DNA from: an uncultured Bacilli bacterium
Lineage (GTDB): Bacteria; Bacillota_I; Bacilli_A; RF39; UBA660
Reading direction: 5' to 3'
Assembly (NCBI GenBank): GCA_947624475.1
Contig: CANQKK010000056.1
Span: 1 to 5,617 of the forward strand
Length of the DNA: 5,617 bases
Below are positions 1 through 5,617 of this stretch, one piece after another. The notes beneath the pieces are model-generated. The model saw nothing but the letters and a program-made list of their open reading frames with translations. It was not told where the DNA came from and did not search any database. A program made the position numbers and the translations under genes. The stretch's first letter is position 1. Each line of letters begins with the position of its first letter.

Positions 1-844
1 CAGTGCTTCCTTTAATTTCTCTTGCTGCATCTCCAACAATATCAATACTGGCTTTTTCATTATCTATTTCATTTAAGATAATATCTGCTTCCATATCAAT
101 ATCTTTCGTAATATTTCGTACCTCATTAGTAATATTATATAGGAACATCGTCTTATCTTCATTAGAACTATCGGATACTTCTTTGGCTCTATGTAATTCT
201 TCGAGCATTTTTGTATCTGGATTTTCAATTGTATGGTACATAATATAACATATAAATATTAAACTTGGATTTATCATTAAAACAATAAATATAATATTTC
301 CTAATATAACTAATAAATAAATTGGAATATATTTTTTATTTTTAAAATTATGTTTTAATATAACGCATAGTAGTTGCGTAATAATTCCTATAGCACAAAC
401 CATGTATGTAAAAATAACAGCAGGCCCCATAGCAGTAGAACCATTCTCAGTAATATCAATAGAGTGTGGAAGTACCAAAATTAAAAAGATAACAAGATAT
501 TTTATAATTTTAAATATATTAGTAGATTTATTAATCTTTTCCTTATCTTTTAAAGAAACAAAATACGTATAGAATGTCAAATAATAAACCCAAAAGAAAA
601 TACATATTAAATATACTTTATTAACAAAATATATTAACAAATGATTAACATTCAAAGATGGAAAAACTAATATTCCGAGTATAATACCACTAAAAGAAAG
701 TAAAATATTAGAAAGCAAAAATTTTGCATATGTTTCATCTTCTAGTTTCTTTAAACGTTTTTTCATAAAAAATATTATCGATGTAGCTATTATCATTATA
801 AAAGCATATGAATTTAAAAGTATAAAACCTTGTATATCTTGCAT
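1..844 (-). CDS. Multi-TM sensor histidine kinase-like protein with degenerate H-box (3' end off window)
   Basis: I translated this frame by hand: 281 residues are open from the ATG at 842-844 to the left edge, so the C-terminus is missing. An in-frame TGA at 848-850 sits just upstream and GAGG at 853-856 is 8 nt before the ATG, which fixes the start. Six or seven hydrophobic segments are visible (about residues 7-27, 41-61, 75-97, 111-127, 141-163, 173-204), then the motif HTIENPD (204-210) and a charged helical linker. Next comes KTMFLYNITNEVRNITKDI (231-249), which aligns with the histidine kinase H-box KxxFLxxMSHEIRTPLxxI. Asn240 replaces the phospho-accepting His and the usual Pro after the Arg is lost. 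From family knowledge this is a membrane sensor kinase architecture; from the substitution I infer a pseudokinase-type sensor. Whether an ATP-binding HATPase_c domain or a receiver domain follows lies outside the window. It starts 27 nt after the adenylate-forming enzyme gene with no terminator between them, so the two are probably co-transcribed. Confidence 0.8.
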   Translation of the reverse strand, partial: MQDIQGFILLNSYAFIMIIATSIIFFMKKRLKKLEDETYAKFLLSNILLSFSGIILGILVFPSLNVNHLLIYFVNKVYLICIFFWVYYLTFYTYFVSLKDKEKINKSTNIFKIIKYLVIFLILVLPHSIDITENGSTAMGPAVIFTYMVCAIGIITQLLCVILKHNFKNKKYIPIYLLVILGNIIFIVLMINPSLIFICYIMYHTIENPDTKMLEELHRAKEVSDSSNEDKTMFLYNITNEVRNITKDIDMEADIILNEIDNEKASIDIVGDAAREIKGST

Positions 845-852
845 ATCTCACA

Positions 853-856
853 CCTC
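853..856 (-). promoter_or_regulatory. Ribosome binding site of the kinase-like gene
   Basis: GAGG (in TTGAGGTGTGAGAT) lies 8 nt before the ATG at 842-844, inside the 27-nt gap after the upstream stop codon. It supports the chosen start and translation from the upstream gene's mRNA. I see no terminator hairpin or promoter in this gap. Confidence 0.6.
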
Positions 857-871
857 AACAAACCTTTTTAG

Positions 872-2866
872 TTATTTTAATTTTAATATTTTTTGTTTAT
901 TTTTATATATATTAATATTTCCAATAGTTAAATTTGATTCTTCTACATCAACATTTATTTCCGTACCATCAAGTTCTTCTTCTTTTAACGCATTAAAATT
1001 AATTTTACTGTTTTTAGTAAAAGGCATTGACAATCTTATTTTAAACTTTGATGGTATATGTCTTGAAGACATAGTTGGATTATCAATAATATAATTATTT
1101 ACTATATCTTCGACTAATTTAGTATAATCACTATCATTATCATACTGTTTATTTAACAATAAATGACATATTGGCATAAGACCTTTATATCTATCATCAT
1201 AATATTCTACAACTCTAGCATATTCAACATCAGGATGACTTTCTAGCATTGGTTCAATTTCATGTGGTTTATATTTAAATCCATCAAATCTAGTAAATGA
1301 GCGGTCTTTTCTTCCTAAATGATAGAACAAACCATCCCTATCCATTTGTGTTAAATCTCTTGTTCTAATATAAGAATTACCATCAAGTTCAAAATGTGGA
1401 ACTATAACATTACCATGCAAAACACCATCTGTTACAGTATCGCCTGATACTATTAGTTCACCTTCTAATCTTTCTTTACCTTCTTCAAATTTTAATGGAA
1501 CTAATCTGTCCTCAATGTTTGGATCAATTATACCAAAAGTTGTTCCTGGAAGTGGAATTCCAATTGTCCCATATTTATTGTAAGCGTCCTTGGCATGAGC
1601 ACCACAGCCTAAAAATTCACTCATTCCATAACCTTTACGAATAATGGCATTACTTCCATGTTCTTTTAGCCATTTATTAAGTAATTCTTCATCAGAAGCA
1701 GTCATAGAATCTCCACCATAAGTCATCTTTTTTATAAAAGATAAATCCATTTTTTCTAAATATTTACATTTTGGAAGTGATGCTAACCATGATGGCGTTG
1801 CCACTACTATATTAGGTTGATATTTTTTTAACAAATATCCTACTTCACTCAAGTCAAATTCTGGTACATCAATGCTTATAGCACCACTTGATAAATTAAT
1901 TAAATAATTATCAAATGCTCCAAATGGTGCAAATAAAGGAAGTATTCTAAGAACTCTATCTCCATCTTCAAAATTCATTCCTGCAAGTTCAAATTGCTGT
2001 AATTTTGAAATAATATTTTTATTTGTCACCGGTATTGGCTTAGGCCTTGATCCACTTGTTCCAGAAGTATGTCCAATATAAGTCATCAAAGTTTCATCTG
2101 TTTCAATATCATAATTTATTCCATATTTTACATTATTTACTAAATCACAATATTTGTAAACATTAAGAGGCGATGACTTAACAGCCATTTCCAAAGCATT
2201 TTGACTTTTTTTCATTGATTCTAATTTTGATTGCAATGCTTCATACCATTTTAATTTTTTGATATCATTATCATTCATAGTTCTAATATTTTTTAATTCA
2301 TTATAATTAACTACGTCTTTTAAATAACTTATTTTAGCTGGTAAATCCATTGAATCACTTGCACTTAAAACAATTATTGTATCAATTCCTAAACTTTTCA
2401 GTTCATTTTCAATAGGTTTTAACATTCCTAAATAACACATATCAAGTGCAATTATATATTTTGGCTTTTCAAATTTAATAATTTCTAATAACTTTTGAGC
2501 ATTGGCTTTTAAATTAAGGGAATCTGGTCTCGGATCAATAAAATCTGAAGTAGCTCCCAAATTAGTAGCGGCTCTCCAAAGCTTTCCTGCTTCAGGAATA
2601 TTTGGAACAAGATTTAAAATTATATCGCCCTTTTTAACATTCAGTGACTTTAACACCTTTGTGGCAGTATCGTCAAATAAAATTTCATCATAAGAAAACT
2701 TTTTCCCATAATAACTTTCAGCAGTCTTTCCTTTTCTATTTATATTTTTTTCTTTTAAATAATCTACGGGATTACCTAAAAATTTCTCATAGTGTGCACT
2801 ATTTTTATCATAATATTTCATCCACGGCTTGTCTATATGTGGATACCCTGTTTGTTTGTTTTCCAT
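872..2866 (-). CDS. Stand-alone ANL-superfamily adenylate-forming enzyme (acyl-CoA synthetase/AMP-binding family)
   Basis: This 664-residue cytosolic protein has the full ANL motif set, so it should activate a carboxylic acid with ATP to an acyl-adenylate. The P-loop is HTSGTSGSRPK (266-276), A5 is YGMSE (413-417), A7 is RTRDL with Asp504, the hinge region is GRKDR (518-522) followed by FDGFKYKPHEIE (527-538), and A10 is MPFTKNSKINF with the expected catalytic Lys621. The N-terminus carries TGYPHIDKPWMKYY, an opening I associate with bacterial AMP-dependent synthetases. No carrier domain follows A10, only a tail of about 40 residues. A Lys/Glu-rich helical stretch (about 195-232) sits before the P-loop. 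In an ungapped comparison, the position of the NRPS amino-group-binding Asp is Phe315, which argues against an alpha-amino acid substrate. The acyl substrate and the acceptor (CoA, a carrier protein or other) are unknown. The start ATG has AGGAGG 5 nt upstream. The gene leads an operon with the kinase-like membrane protein. Confidence 0.9.
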   Translation of the reverse strand: MENKQTGYPHIDKPWMKYYDKNSAHYEKFLGNPVDYLKEKNINRKGKTAESYYGKKFSYDEILFDDTATKVLKSLNVKKGDIILNLVPNIPEAGKLWRAATNLGATSDFIDPRPDSLNLKANAQKLLEIIKFEKPKYIIALDMCYLGMLKPIENELKSLGIDTIIVLSASDSMDLPAKISYLKDVVNYNELKNIRTMNDNDIKKLKWYEALQSKLESMKKSQNALEMAVKSSPLNVYKYCDLVNNVKYGINYDIETDETLMTYIGHTSGTSGSRPKPIPVTNKNIISKLQQFELAGMNFEDGDRVLRILPLFAPFGAFDNYLINLSSGAISIDVPEFDLSEVGYLLKKYQPNIVVATPSWLASLPKCKYLEKMDLSFIKKMTYGGDSMTASDEELLNKWLKEHGSNAIIRKGYGMSEFLGCGAHAKDAYNKYGTIGIPLPGTTFGIIDPNIEDRLVPLKFEEGKERLEGELIVSGDTVTDGVLHGNVIVPHFELDGNSYIRTRDLTQMDRDGLFYHLGRKDRSFTRFDGFKYKPHEIEPMLESHPDVEYARVVEYYDDRYKGLMPICHLLLNKQYDNDSDYTKLVEDIVNNYIIDNPTMSSRHIPSKFKIRLSMPFTKNSKINFNALKEEELDGTEINVDVEESNLTIGNINIYKNKQKILKLK

Positions 2867-2871
2867 AAAAC

Positions 2872-2877
2872 CCTCCT
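2872..2877 (-). promoter_or_regulatory. Strong ribosome binding site of the ANL enzyme gene
   Basis: A perfect AGGAGG, five bases before the ATG at 2864-2866, fixes the start of the 664-residue protein. A small 5-bp hairpin (TTTCT/AGAAA, 2879-2892) lies directly upstream; it is probably too weak to matter. Confidence 0.8.
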
Positions 2878-2909
2878 CTTTCTATAAAGAAATTTTTTCT
2901 TCAATTTTT

Positions 2910-2938
2910 ATAGCATTTATTTACATTTTCCATGCTAT
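2910..2938. repeat. Promoter-proximal inverted repeat (candidate operator or 5' mRNA hairpin)
   Basis: Perfect 7-bp arms, atagcat (2910-2916) and atgctat (2932-2938), face each other across 15 bases. The arms are 22 bp apart start to start, about two helical turns. The same stretch carries a 9-bp direct repeat ATTTATTTA (2915-2923 and 2937-2945) with the same 22-bp period. It begins about where transcription from the -10 box at 2946-2951 should start. As an RNA hairpin it would be weak (AU-rich stem, long loop), so a repressor site on DNA is at least as likely. It does not match the FapR or FabT operator consensus as I remember them. Function is inferred from position only. Confidence 0.45.
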
Positions 2939-2945
2939 TTATTTA

Positions 2946-2954
2946 AGTATACCA
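2946..2954 (-). promoter_or_regulatory. Extended -10 promoter of the ANL enzyme/kinase-like operon
   Basis: Read on the minus strand, TGGTATACT combines an extended -10 TGn element with a 5/6 match to TATAAT (TATACT at 2946-2951). No -35 box lies at 17-18 nt: TTGTTT (2972-2977) is 20 nt away and TTGTCA (2982-2987) is 30 nt away. The TG element probably compensates. Transcription would start near 2939, giving a leader of about 73 nt. The promoter lies downstream of the rpmF terminator, so this operon is probably transcribed independently. Confidence 0.6.
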
Positions 2955-3002
2955 CCTTTTTTCTTTTTTTTAAACAATAATTGACAAAATTCACTAAAAA
3001 GT

Positions 3003-3039
3003 AAAAAGAAAAAAGCAATACAAAAAAACAAAGTACTGC
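3003..3039 (-). terminator. Intrinsic terminator after rpmF
   Basis: On the minus strand GCAGTAC (3033-3039) pairs with GTATTGC (3015-3021) in a 7-bp stem with one G-U pair. The stem is extendable by two A-U pairs and has an 11-nt T-rich loop. It is followed at once by TTTTTTCTTTTT (3003-3014). It starts 13 nt after the rpmF stop codon and closes the yceD-rpmF operon. Confidence 0.8.
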
Positions 3040-3052
3040 TTAACCTTCTCAA

Positions 3053-3295
3053 TTATTCTTCACTTTTCTTTGAAGTTTTTGCCTTTTTAGGAGCTTTCTT
3101 TTCTTCTGCTACTTCAGCTTTAGCTTCTTTTGAAGTATCTACTCCCTTATAAAAACCACACTTTGGACATGCTCTATGAGGTCTAATTTTAGTACCACAG
3201 TTAGAACATTCAACAAGTCCACTTGCGGTAATTTTATAGTGAGTTCTTCGCATATTTCTTCTTGTTTTACTTACTTTTCTAAATGGAACTGCCAT
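3053..3295 (-). CDS. rpmF: 50S ribosomal protein bL32, zinc-ribbon form with extended C-terminus
   Basis: This is the small protein bL32 of the large ribosomal subunit. It opens with the diagnostic MAVPFRKVSKTRRNMRRTHY and carries a four-Cys zinc ribbon: Cys30 and Cys33 (CSNC), then Cys43 and Cys46 (CPKC). It is thus the zinc-binding paralogue type, not the Cys-less type used under zinc limitation. I choose the ATG at 3293-3295 because it gives the canonical MAVPF start and has AAGGAG (3304-3309) 8 nt upstream. A GTG at 3302-3304 would add three residues, but it overlaps that ribosome binding site. The protein is 80 residues, whereas bL32 is usually about 55-65; the excess is a Lys/Ala/Glu-rich tail (about 53-80). 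It starts 5 nt after the yceD stop, the classic yceD-rpmF pairing, and is followed by a terminator. Confidence 0.96.
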   Translation of the reverse strand: MAVPFRKVSKTRRNMRRTHYKITASGLVECSNCGTKIRPHRACPKCGFYKGVDTSKEAKAEVAEEKKAPKKAKTSKKSEE

Positions 3296-3300
3296 CTTTA

Positions 3301-3768
3301 TCACTCCTTCCTTATTAAATCTTCCAGGCTACTTAGGGGATTACTAAAAGAAGTTATCTCATCTTCCTTTATTAATCTCCATCCATCTCCCTCTAATTTT
3401 ATGTCTTTATTTTTCTCATTTATTGCCTTGAGAGGGATTTCTACAAGAATATTTTGCCATAAATCAAAGGTAATATCAATAGTTTTTTGCAAATTTATTC
3501 TCGTTTCATCGATTTTTTCTTCTATTTCACTAGTAAAATTATATTCGTAATCTTCTAAAGTTATATCATCTGGTATTATCATAGTACCGGTAATCGTTCC
3601 CGTCAGCATGTAACTATCATCGACTACTTTTTCTAATATACCTTTAAAGTGAACATTATTTAATCTTCTAATTTCACTACTACTTAGTAAATCTTCAGGA
3701 ACTTCCACTTCTCCATCAATATTAATCTTATTTTTTCCAGTAGTAAGATTAAGTAATTCTATTACCAT
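3301..3768 (-). CDS. yceD: YceD/DUF177 family protein (23S rRNA accumulation protein)
   Basis: The 155-residue length and the position directly before rpmF identify this as the DUF177/YceD family (YlbN in Bacillus). Members are linked to 23S rRNA accumulation or processing and large-subunit assembly in the cytosol. The visible pattern fits: an N-terminal VEVPEDLL stretch, the central LTGTITGTMIIPDD strand region (about 55-68), an acidic segment, FDLWQNILVEIPL (101-113), and a C-terminal NPLSSLEDL (143-151) like the family's ending. The protein has no cysteine at all, so the CxxC-type positions of many members are absent. The ATG at 3766-3768 has AGGTGA (3773-3778) 4 nt upstream. It ends with TGA at 3301-3303 and rpmF follows after 5 nt. 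It has its own promoter and probably a leader of only about 12 nt. Confidence 0.88.
   Translation of the reverse strand: MVIELLNLTTGKNKINIDGEVEVPEDLLSSSEIRRLNNVHFKGILEKVVDDSYMLTGTITGTMIIPDDITLEDYEYNFTSEIEEKIDETRINLQKTIDITFDLWQNILVEIPLKAINEKNKDIKLEGDGWRLIKEDEITSFSNPLSSLEDLIRKE
3304..3309 (-). promoter_or_regulatory. Ribosome binding site that decides the rpmF start
   Basis: AAGGAG within the last codons of yceD, 8 nt before the ATG at 3293-3295. Its position excludes the in-frame GTG at 3302-3304 as the start and suggests that rpmF translation is coupled to termination of yceD. Confidence 0.75.
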
Positions 3769-3786
3769 AATTTCACCTGCCTTTTA

Positions 3787-3815
3787 ATTATATAATATTT
3801 TACAAAAAATAGCAA
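3787..3815 (-). promoter_or_regulatory. Sigma-A promoter of yceD-rpmF
   Basis: On the minus strand a perfect -10 TATAAT (3787-3792) lies exactly 17 nt from a -35-like TTGCTA (3810-3815, 4/6 to TTGACA). The start of transcription would be near 3780, leaving a leader of only about 12 nt before the yceD ATG. The -35 box overlaps the 3' arm of the ftsK terminator hairpin, so the two signals share DNA. Confidence 0.75.
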
Positions 3816-3847
3816 CTATTTTTGTGATAACGCACCAAAATAGTTAC
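3804..3847 (-). terminator. Intrinsic terminator after ftsK
   Basis: Read on the minus strand, GTAACTATTTT (3837-3847) pairs with AAAATAGTTGC (3812-3822) over about 11 bp with one T-G pair. A single G/A mismatch follows, then GTG/CAC and a 6-nt CGTTAT loop. The hairpin runs into TATTTTTT (3804-3811). It begins 3 nt after the ftsK stop codon and separates ftsK from yceD-rpmF. Confidence 0.8.
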
Positions 3848-3849
3848 AA

Positions 3850-5617
3850 TTACTCTTCATCACTATCAGTACTTGCTTTTGCTAGTACTTCTCGCGGTTT
3901 AGAACCATTTTGTGGTCCAATAATACCACGTTCTTCTAGTAAATCAATAATACGAGCTGCTCTATTATAGCCAATTCGGTATTTCCTTTGAATTAATGAA
4001 GCGGATATCTTACCAAAATCGATAGCAAAGGATACGACATCATTATATAATGGATCATCATATTCATCTTTTGACTGATATCCATCATCGTATTTGCCAG
4101 CATCGGATGATTCGCTATTTTTCTCTTCCGTAATCGATAAATCATAGTTGGCTTTTTGCTGAGAAATCGTAAAATCGACGATTTTTTGGAGTTCTTCATC
4201 ACTTACGAAAGCGCCCTGAATTCTGACAGGAGAATTTTCTCCCATCGGTTTGAAGAGCATATCTCCTTTACCGAGAAGTTTCTCGGCTCCAACTTGGTCG
4301 AGTATCGTACGAGAATCGATCGAAGAAGATACCGCAAACGATATACGAGAAGGAATATTAGCCTTTACGACGCCGGTAATTACATCGGTCGATGGTCTTT
4401 GAGTTGCCACGATTAGATGAATGCCCGCTGCTCTTGCCATCTGGGTAATACGCATAATCGAGTCCTCGACATCTTTGGCCGCTACTAACATAAGATCGGC
4501 AAGTTCATCGATGATGAATACGATGTATGGTAGTTTCTGATAGTCGGTGTGCGTCTCACAAAAACTATTATAAGAAGTTATGTTCTTGCACTTGGTATCC
4601 TCGAATACCTGATATCTTCTCTCCATTTCGACAACGATATTTTTAAGAGCAATAGATGCTTTCTTAGGATCAGTTACAACTGGTGTTAATAGATGAGGAA
4701 CACCATTATACATCGATAGTTCGACCTTTTTAGGATCGACCATGACAAGTTTTACTTCATCAGGTTTAGTACGCATCAAAATCGAAGATATGATACAGTT
4801 GATGCAGACACTTTTACCACTGCCAGTAGCCCCGGCTACTAAAAGATGAGGAGTAGCATTTATCTCAGCCCATTTTACAGTGCCCATAATATCTTTTCCT
4901 AAGCCGACCGCAAGAAGATTCTTGCTATTAGGAGCAGGAAGTTTAGATAATATTTCTTTAAATGATACCGGAGAGGTTACTTTGTTTGGCAGTTCGATAC
5001 CGATAGTACTCTTTCCAGGAATAGGTGCCTGAATGCGGACGTCTTTCGCCGCTAAATTAAGGGCAATTTCTTTTTGAATCGACAATAATTTATTTACCTT
5101 GGTTCCCGCTTTTAATTCTAATTCGTATTGGGTAACCGATGGCCCGATATGACACTCTTTTATCTTACCGGGAATATCAAAGTCAGACAGTACTTTTTCT
5201 AATGTTATTATATTTTGTTTAACAGATTCGACATTTTCTTTGTCATTATTGCCTTTGGGCTGTTTTAATAGTGAGAGAGGTGGTAATTTATAATTTAAAT
5301 TAACTACCGGTTTTTCAACTTCCTCTTCATTAGTTACGACATTACTGCCCATCGTCTTAACAGGAATATCAGAGTCGACATTTAGTGGTTCTTTTTCAAT
5401 ATCTTTAGTCGACGATAAAATAATTCTTTTATCTTCTGGTTCTTCCTCTTCCGAGTCATCTTTTTCTTTTGGTTTTCTCTTTGGTAATTTTATCTTTTTG
5501 ATTAATTCCATGAGAGAGGTATTGAAGAAAAGAATAACGCCAATAGCCATCAAAGTTATAACGACAATGGTCGTACCATTTTTAAAGAGACTATAGAAAA
5601 CATAGGTAAATAGGGCT
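3850..5617 (-). CDS. ftsK: FtsK/SpoIIIE family DNA translocase (5' end off window)
   Basis: This membrane-anchored hexameric ATPase pumps chromosomal DNA through the division septum. The frame is open to the right edge, giving 588 visible residues; the N-terminal membrane segments are missing. Numbering from the edge, the last transmembrane helix (about 16-32, TTIVVITLMAIGVILFF) is followed by a basic then acidic linker (about 39-120). The motor comes next, with the beta-domain lead-in GKDIMGTVKWAEINATPHLLVAG, Walker A GATGSGKS (262-269) and Walker B IVFIIDELADL (365-375, Asp370). IVATQRPS (about 402-409) is typical of the family. The C-terminal gamma winged helix (about 521-575) has the conserved RIGYNRAARIIDLLEERGI, which in the family reads oriented DNA octamers. 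A TTG at 5551-5553 could look like a start, but it lies inside the last TM helix and the frame continues upstream, so it is not used. FtsK versus SpoIIIE cannot be settled without sporulation context. Confidence 0.96.
   Translation of the reverse strand, partial: ALFTYVFYSLFKNGTTIVVITLMAIGVILFFNTSLMELIKKIKLPKRKPKEKDDSEEEEPEDKRIILSSTKDIEKEPLNVDSDIPVKTMGSNVVTNEEEVEKPVVNLNYKLPPLSLLKQPKGNNDKENVESVKQNIITLEKVLSDFDIPGKIKECHIGPSVTQYELELKAGTKVNKLLSIQKEIALNLAAKDVRIQAPIPGKSTIGIELPNKVTSPVSFKEILSKLPAPNSKNLLAVGLGKDIMGTVKWAEINATPHLLVAGATGSGKSVCINCIISSILMRTKPDEVKLVMVDPKKVELSMYNGVPHLLTPVVTDPKKASIALKNIVVEMERRYQVFEDTKCKNITSYNSFCETHTDYQKLPYIVFIIDELADLMLVAAKDVEDSIMRITQMARAAGIHLIVATQRPSTDVITGVVKANIPSRISFAVSSSIDSRTILDQVGAEKLLGKGDMLFKPMGENSPVRIQGAFVSDEELQKIVDFTISQQKANYDLSITEEKNSESSDAGKYDDGYQSKDEYDDPLYNDVVSFAIDFGKISASLIQRKYRIGYNRAARIIDLLEERGIIGPQNGSKPREVLAKASTDSDEE

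Noticed and set aside
3..248. Plus-strand open frame of 81 codons at the left edge
   Set aside because: It is antisense to the membrane sensor gene, whose frame is longer, has a ribosome binding site and shows kinase-like motifs; the plus-strand product is low-complexity Ser/Ile-rich.
872..2866. DltA (D-alanine ligase) or NRPS amino-acid adenylation domain
   Set aside because: At 664 residues it is longer than DltA (about 500), has no carrier domain, no dlt neighbours are visible, and the amino-group-binding Asp position appears to be Phe315.
2502..2868. Two plus-strand frames opposite the start of the ANL gene
   Set aside because: They are antisense shadows of the N-terminal domain of the adenylate-forming enzyme and show no family resemblance.
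2982..2987. TTGTCA as the -35 box of the ANL promoter
   Set aside because: It is 30 nt from the -10 box, far beyond the 16-19 nt range; the extended -10 element explains the promoter better.
3301..3303. TGA read as Trp (mycoplasma code 4)
   Set aside because: TGA here cleanly ends yceD just before rpmF, Trp codons in the genes checked are TGG, and an in-frame TGA sits before the sensor gene start.
3296..3304. GTG start for rpmF giving MIKMAVPF
   Set aside because: The canonical bL32 N-terminus is MAVPF, and the ribosome binding site AAGGAG is correctly spaced only for the ATG at 3293-3295.
3176..3550. Plus-strand open frame of 124 codons
   Set aside because: It lies opposite rpmF and yceD, both of which have recognisable families and start signals; it has no family features of its own.
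4156..4416. Plus-strand open frame of 86 codons, and a minus-strand frame at 3993-4202
   Set aside because: Both are shadows in other frames of the strongly conserved FtsK motor and gamma domain.
5551..5553. TTG as the start of ftsK
   Set aside because: The frame stays open to the window edge and the codon sits within the hydrophobic segment TTIVVITLMAIGVILFF, so the gene begins outside the window.

Overview
The window is low-GC bacterial DNA, and every gene I can support lies on the minus strand. The ribosomal protein L32, YceD/DUF177 and FtsK/SpoIIIE sequences look like Bacillota. Strong AT bias, clear AGGAGG-type ribosome binding sites and intrinsic terminators suggest an uncultured gut Bacilli lineage (RF39-, Erysipelotrichia- or Mollicutes-like). 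That placement is an inference. TGG encodes Trp in several genes and TGA ends yceD, so the code looks standard rather than the mycoplasma code.

In transcription order (high to low coordinates) there are three units. (1) The 3' two-thirds or so of an ftsK/spoIIIE DNA translocase enters from the right edge and ends at 3850, followed by an intrinsic terminator at 3804-3847. (2) A short yceD-rpmF operon (3053-3768) has a strong sigma-A promoter whose -35 box lies in the 3' arm of the ftsK terminator. It ends at a second terminator at 3003-3039. (3) An extended -10 promoter near 2950, overlapped by a 7-bp inverted repeat just downstream, drives a 664-residue stand-alone ANL-superfamily adenylate-forming enzyme (872-2866). 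Only 27 nt later comes a polytopic membrane protein (2-844) that runs off the left edge.

Units 1 and 2 are ordinary housekeeping: chromosome segregation and large-subunit ribosome biogenesis. Unit 3 is the interesting part. The membrane protein has the layout of a multi-TM sensor histidine kinase, but its H-box reads FLYNITNEVR, with Asn where the phospho-accepting His should be. It therefore looks like a pseudokinase-type sensor co-transcribed with an acyl/aryl-adenylate ligase. The substrate of the ligase and the signal for the sensor cannot be read from this window.

No tRNA, rRNA, CRISPR array, insertion sequence or attachment site was seen. The only intergenic gaps (845-871, 2867-3052, 3296-3300, 3769-3849) are short and are accounted for by the regulatory sites listed.
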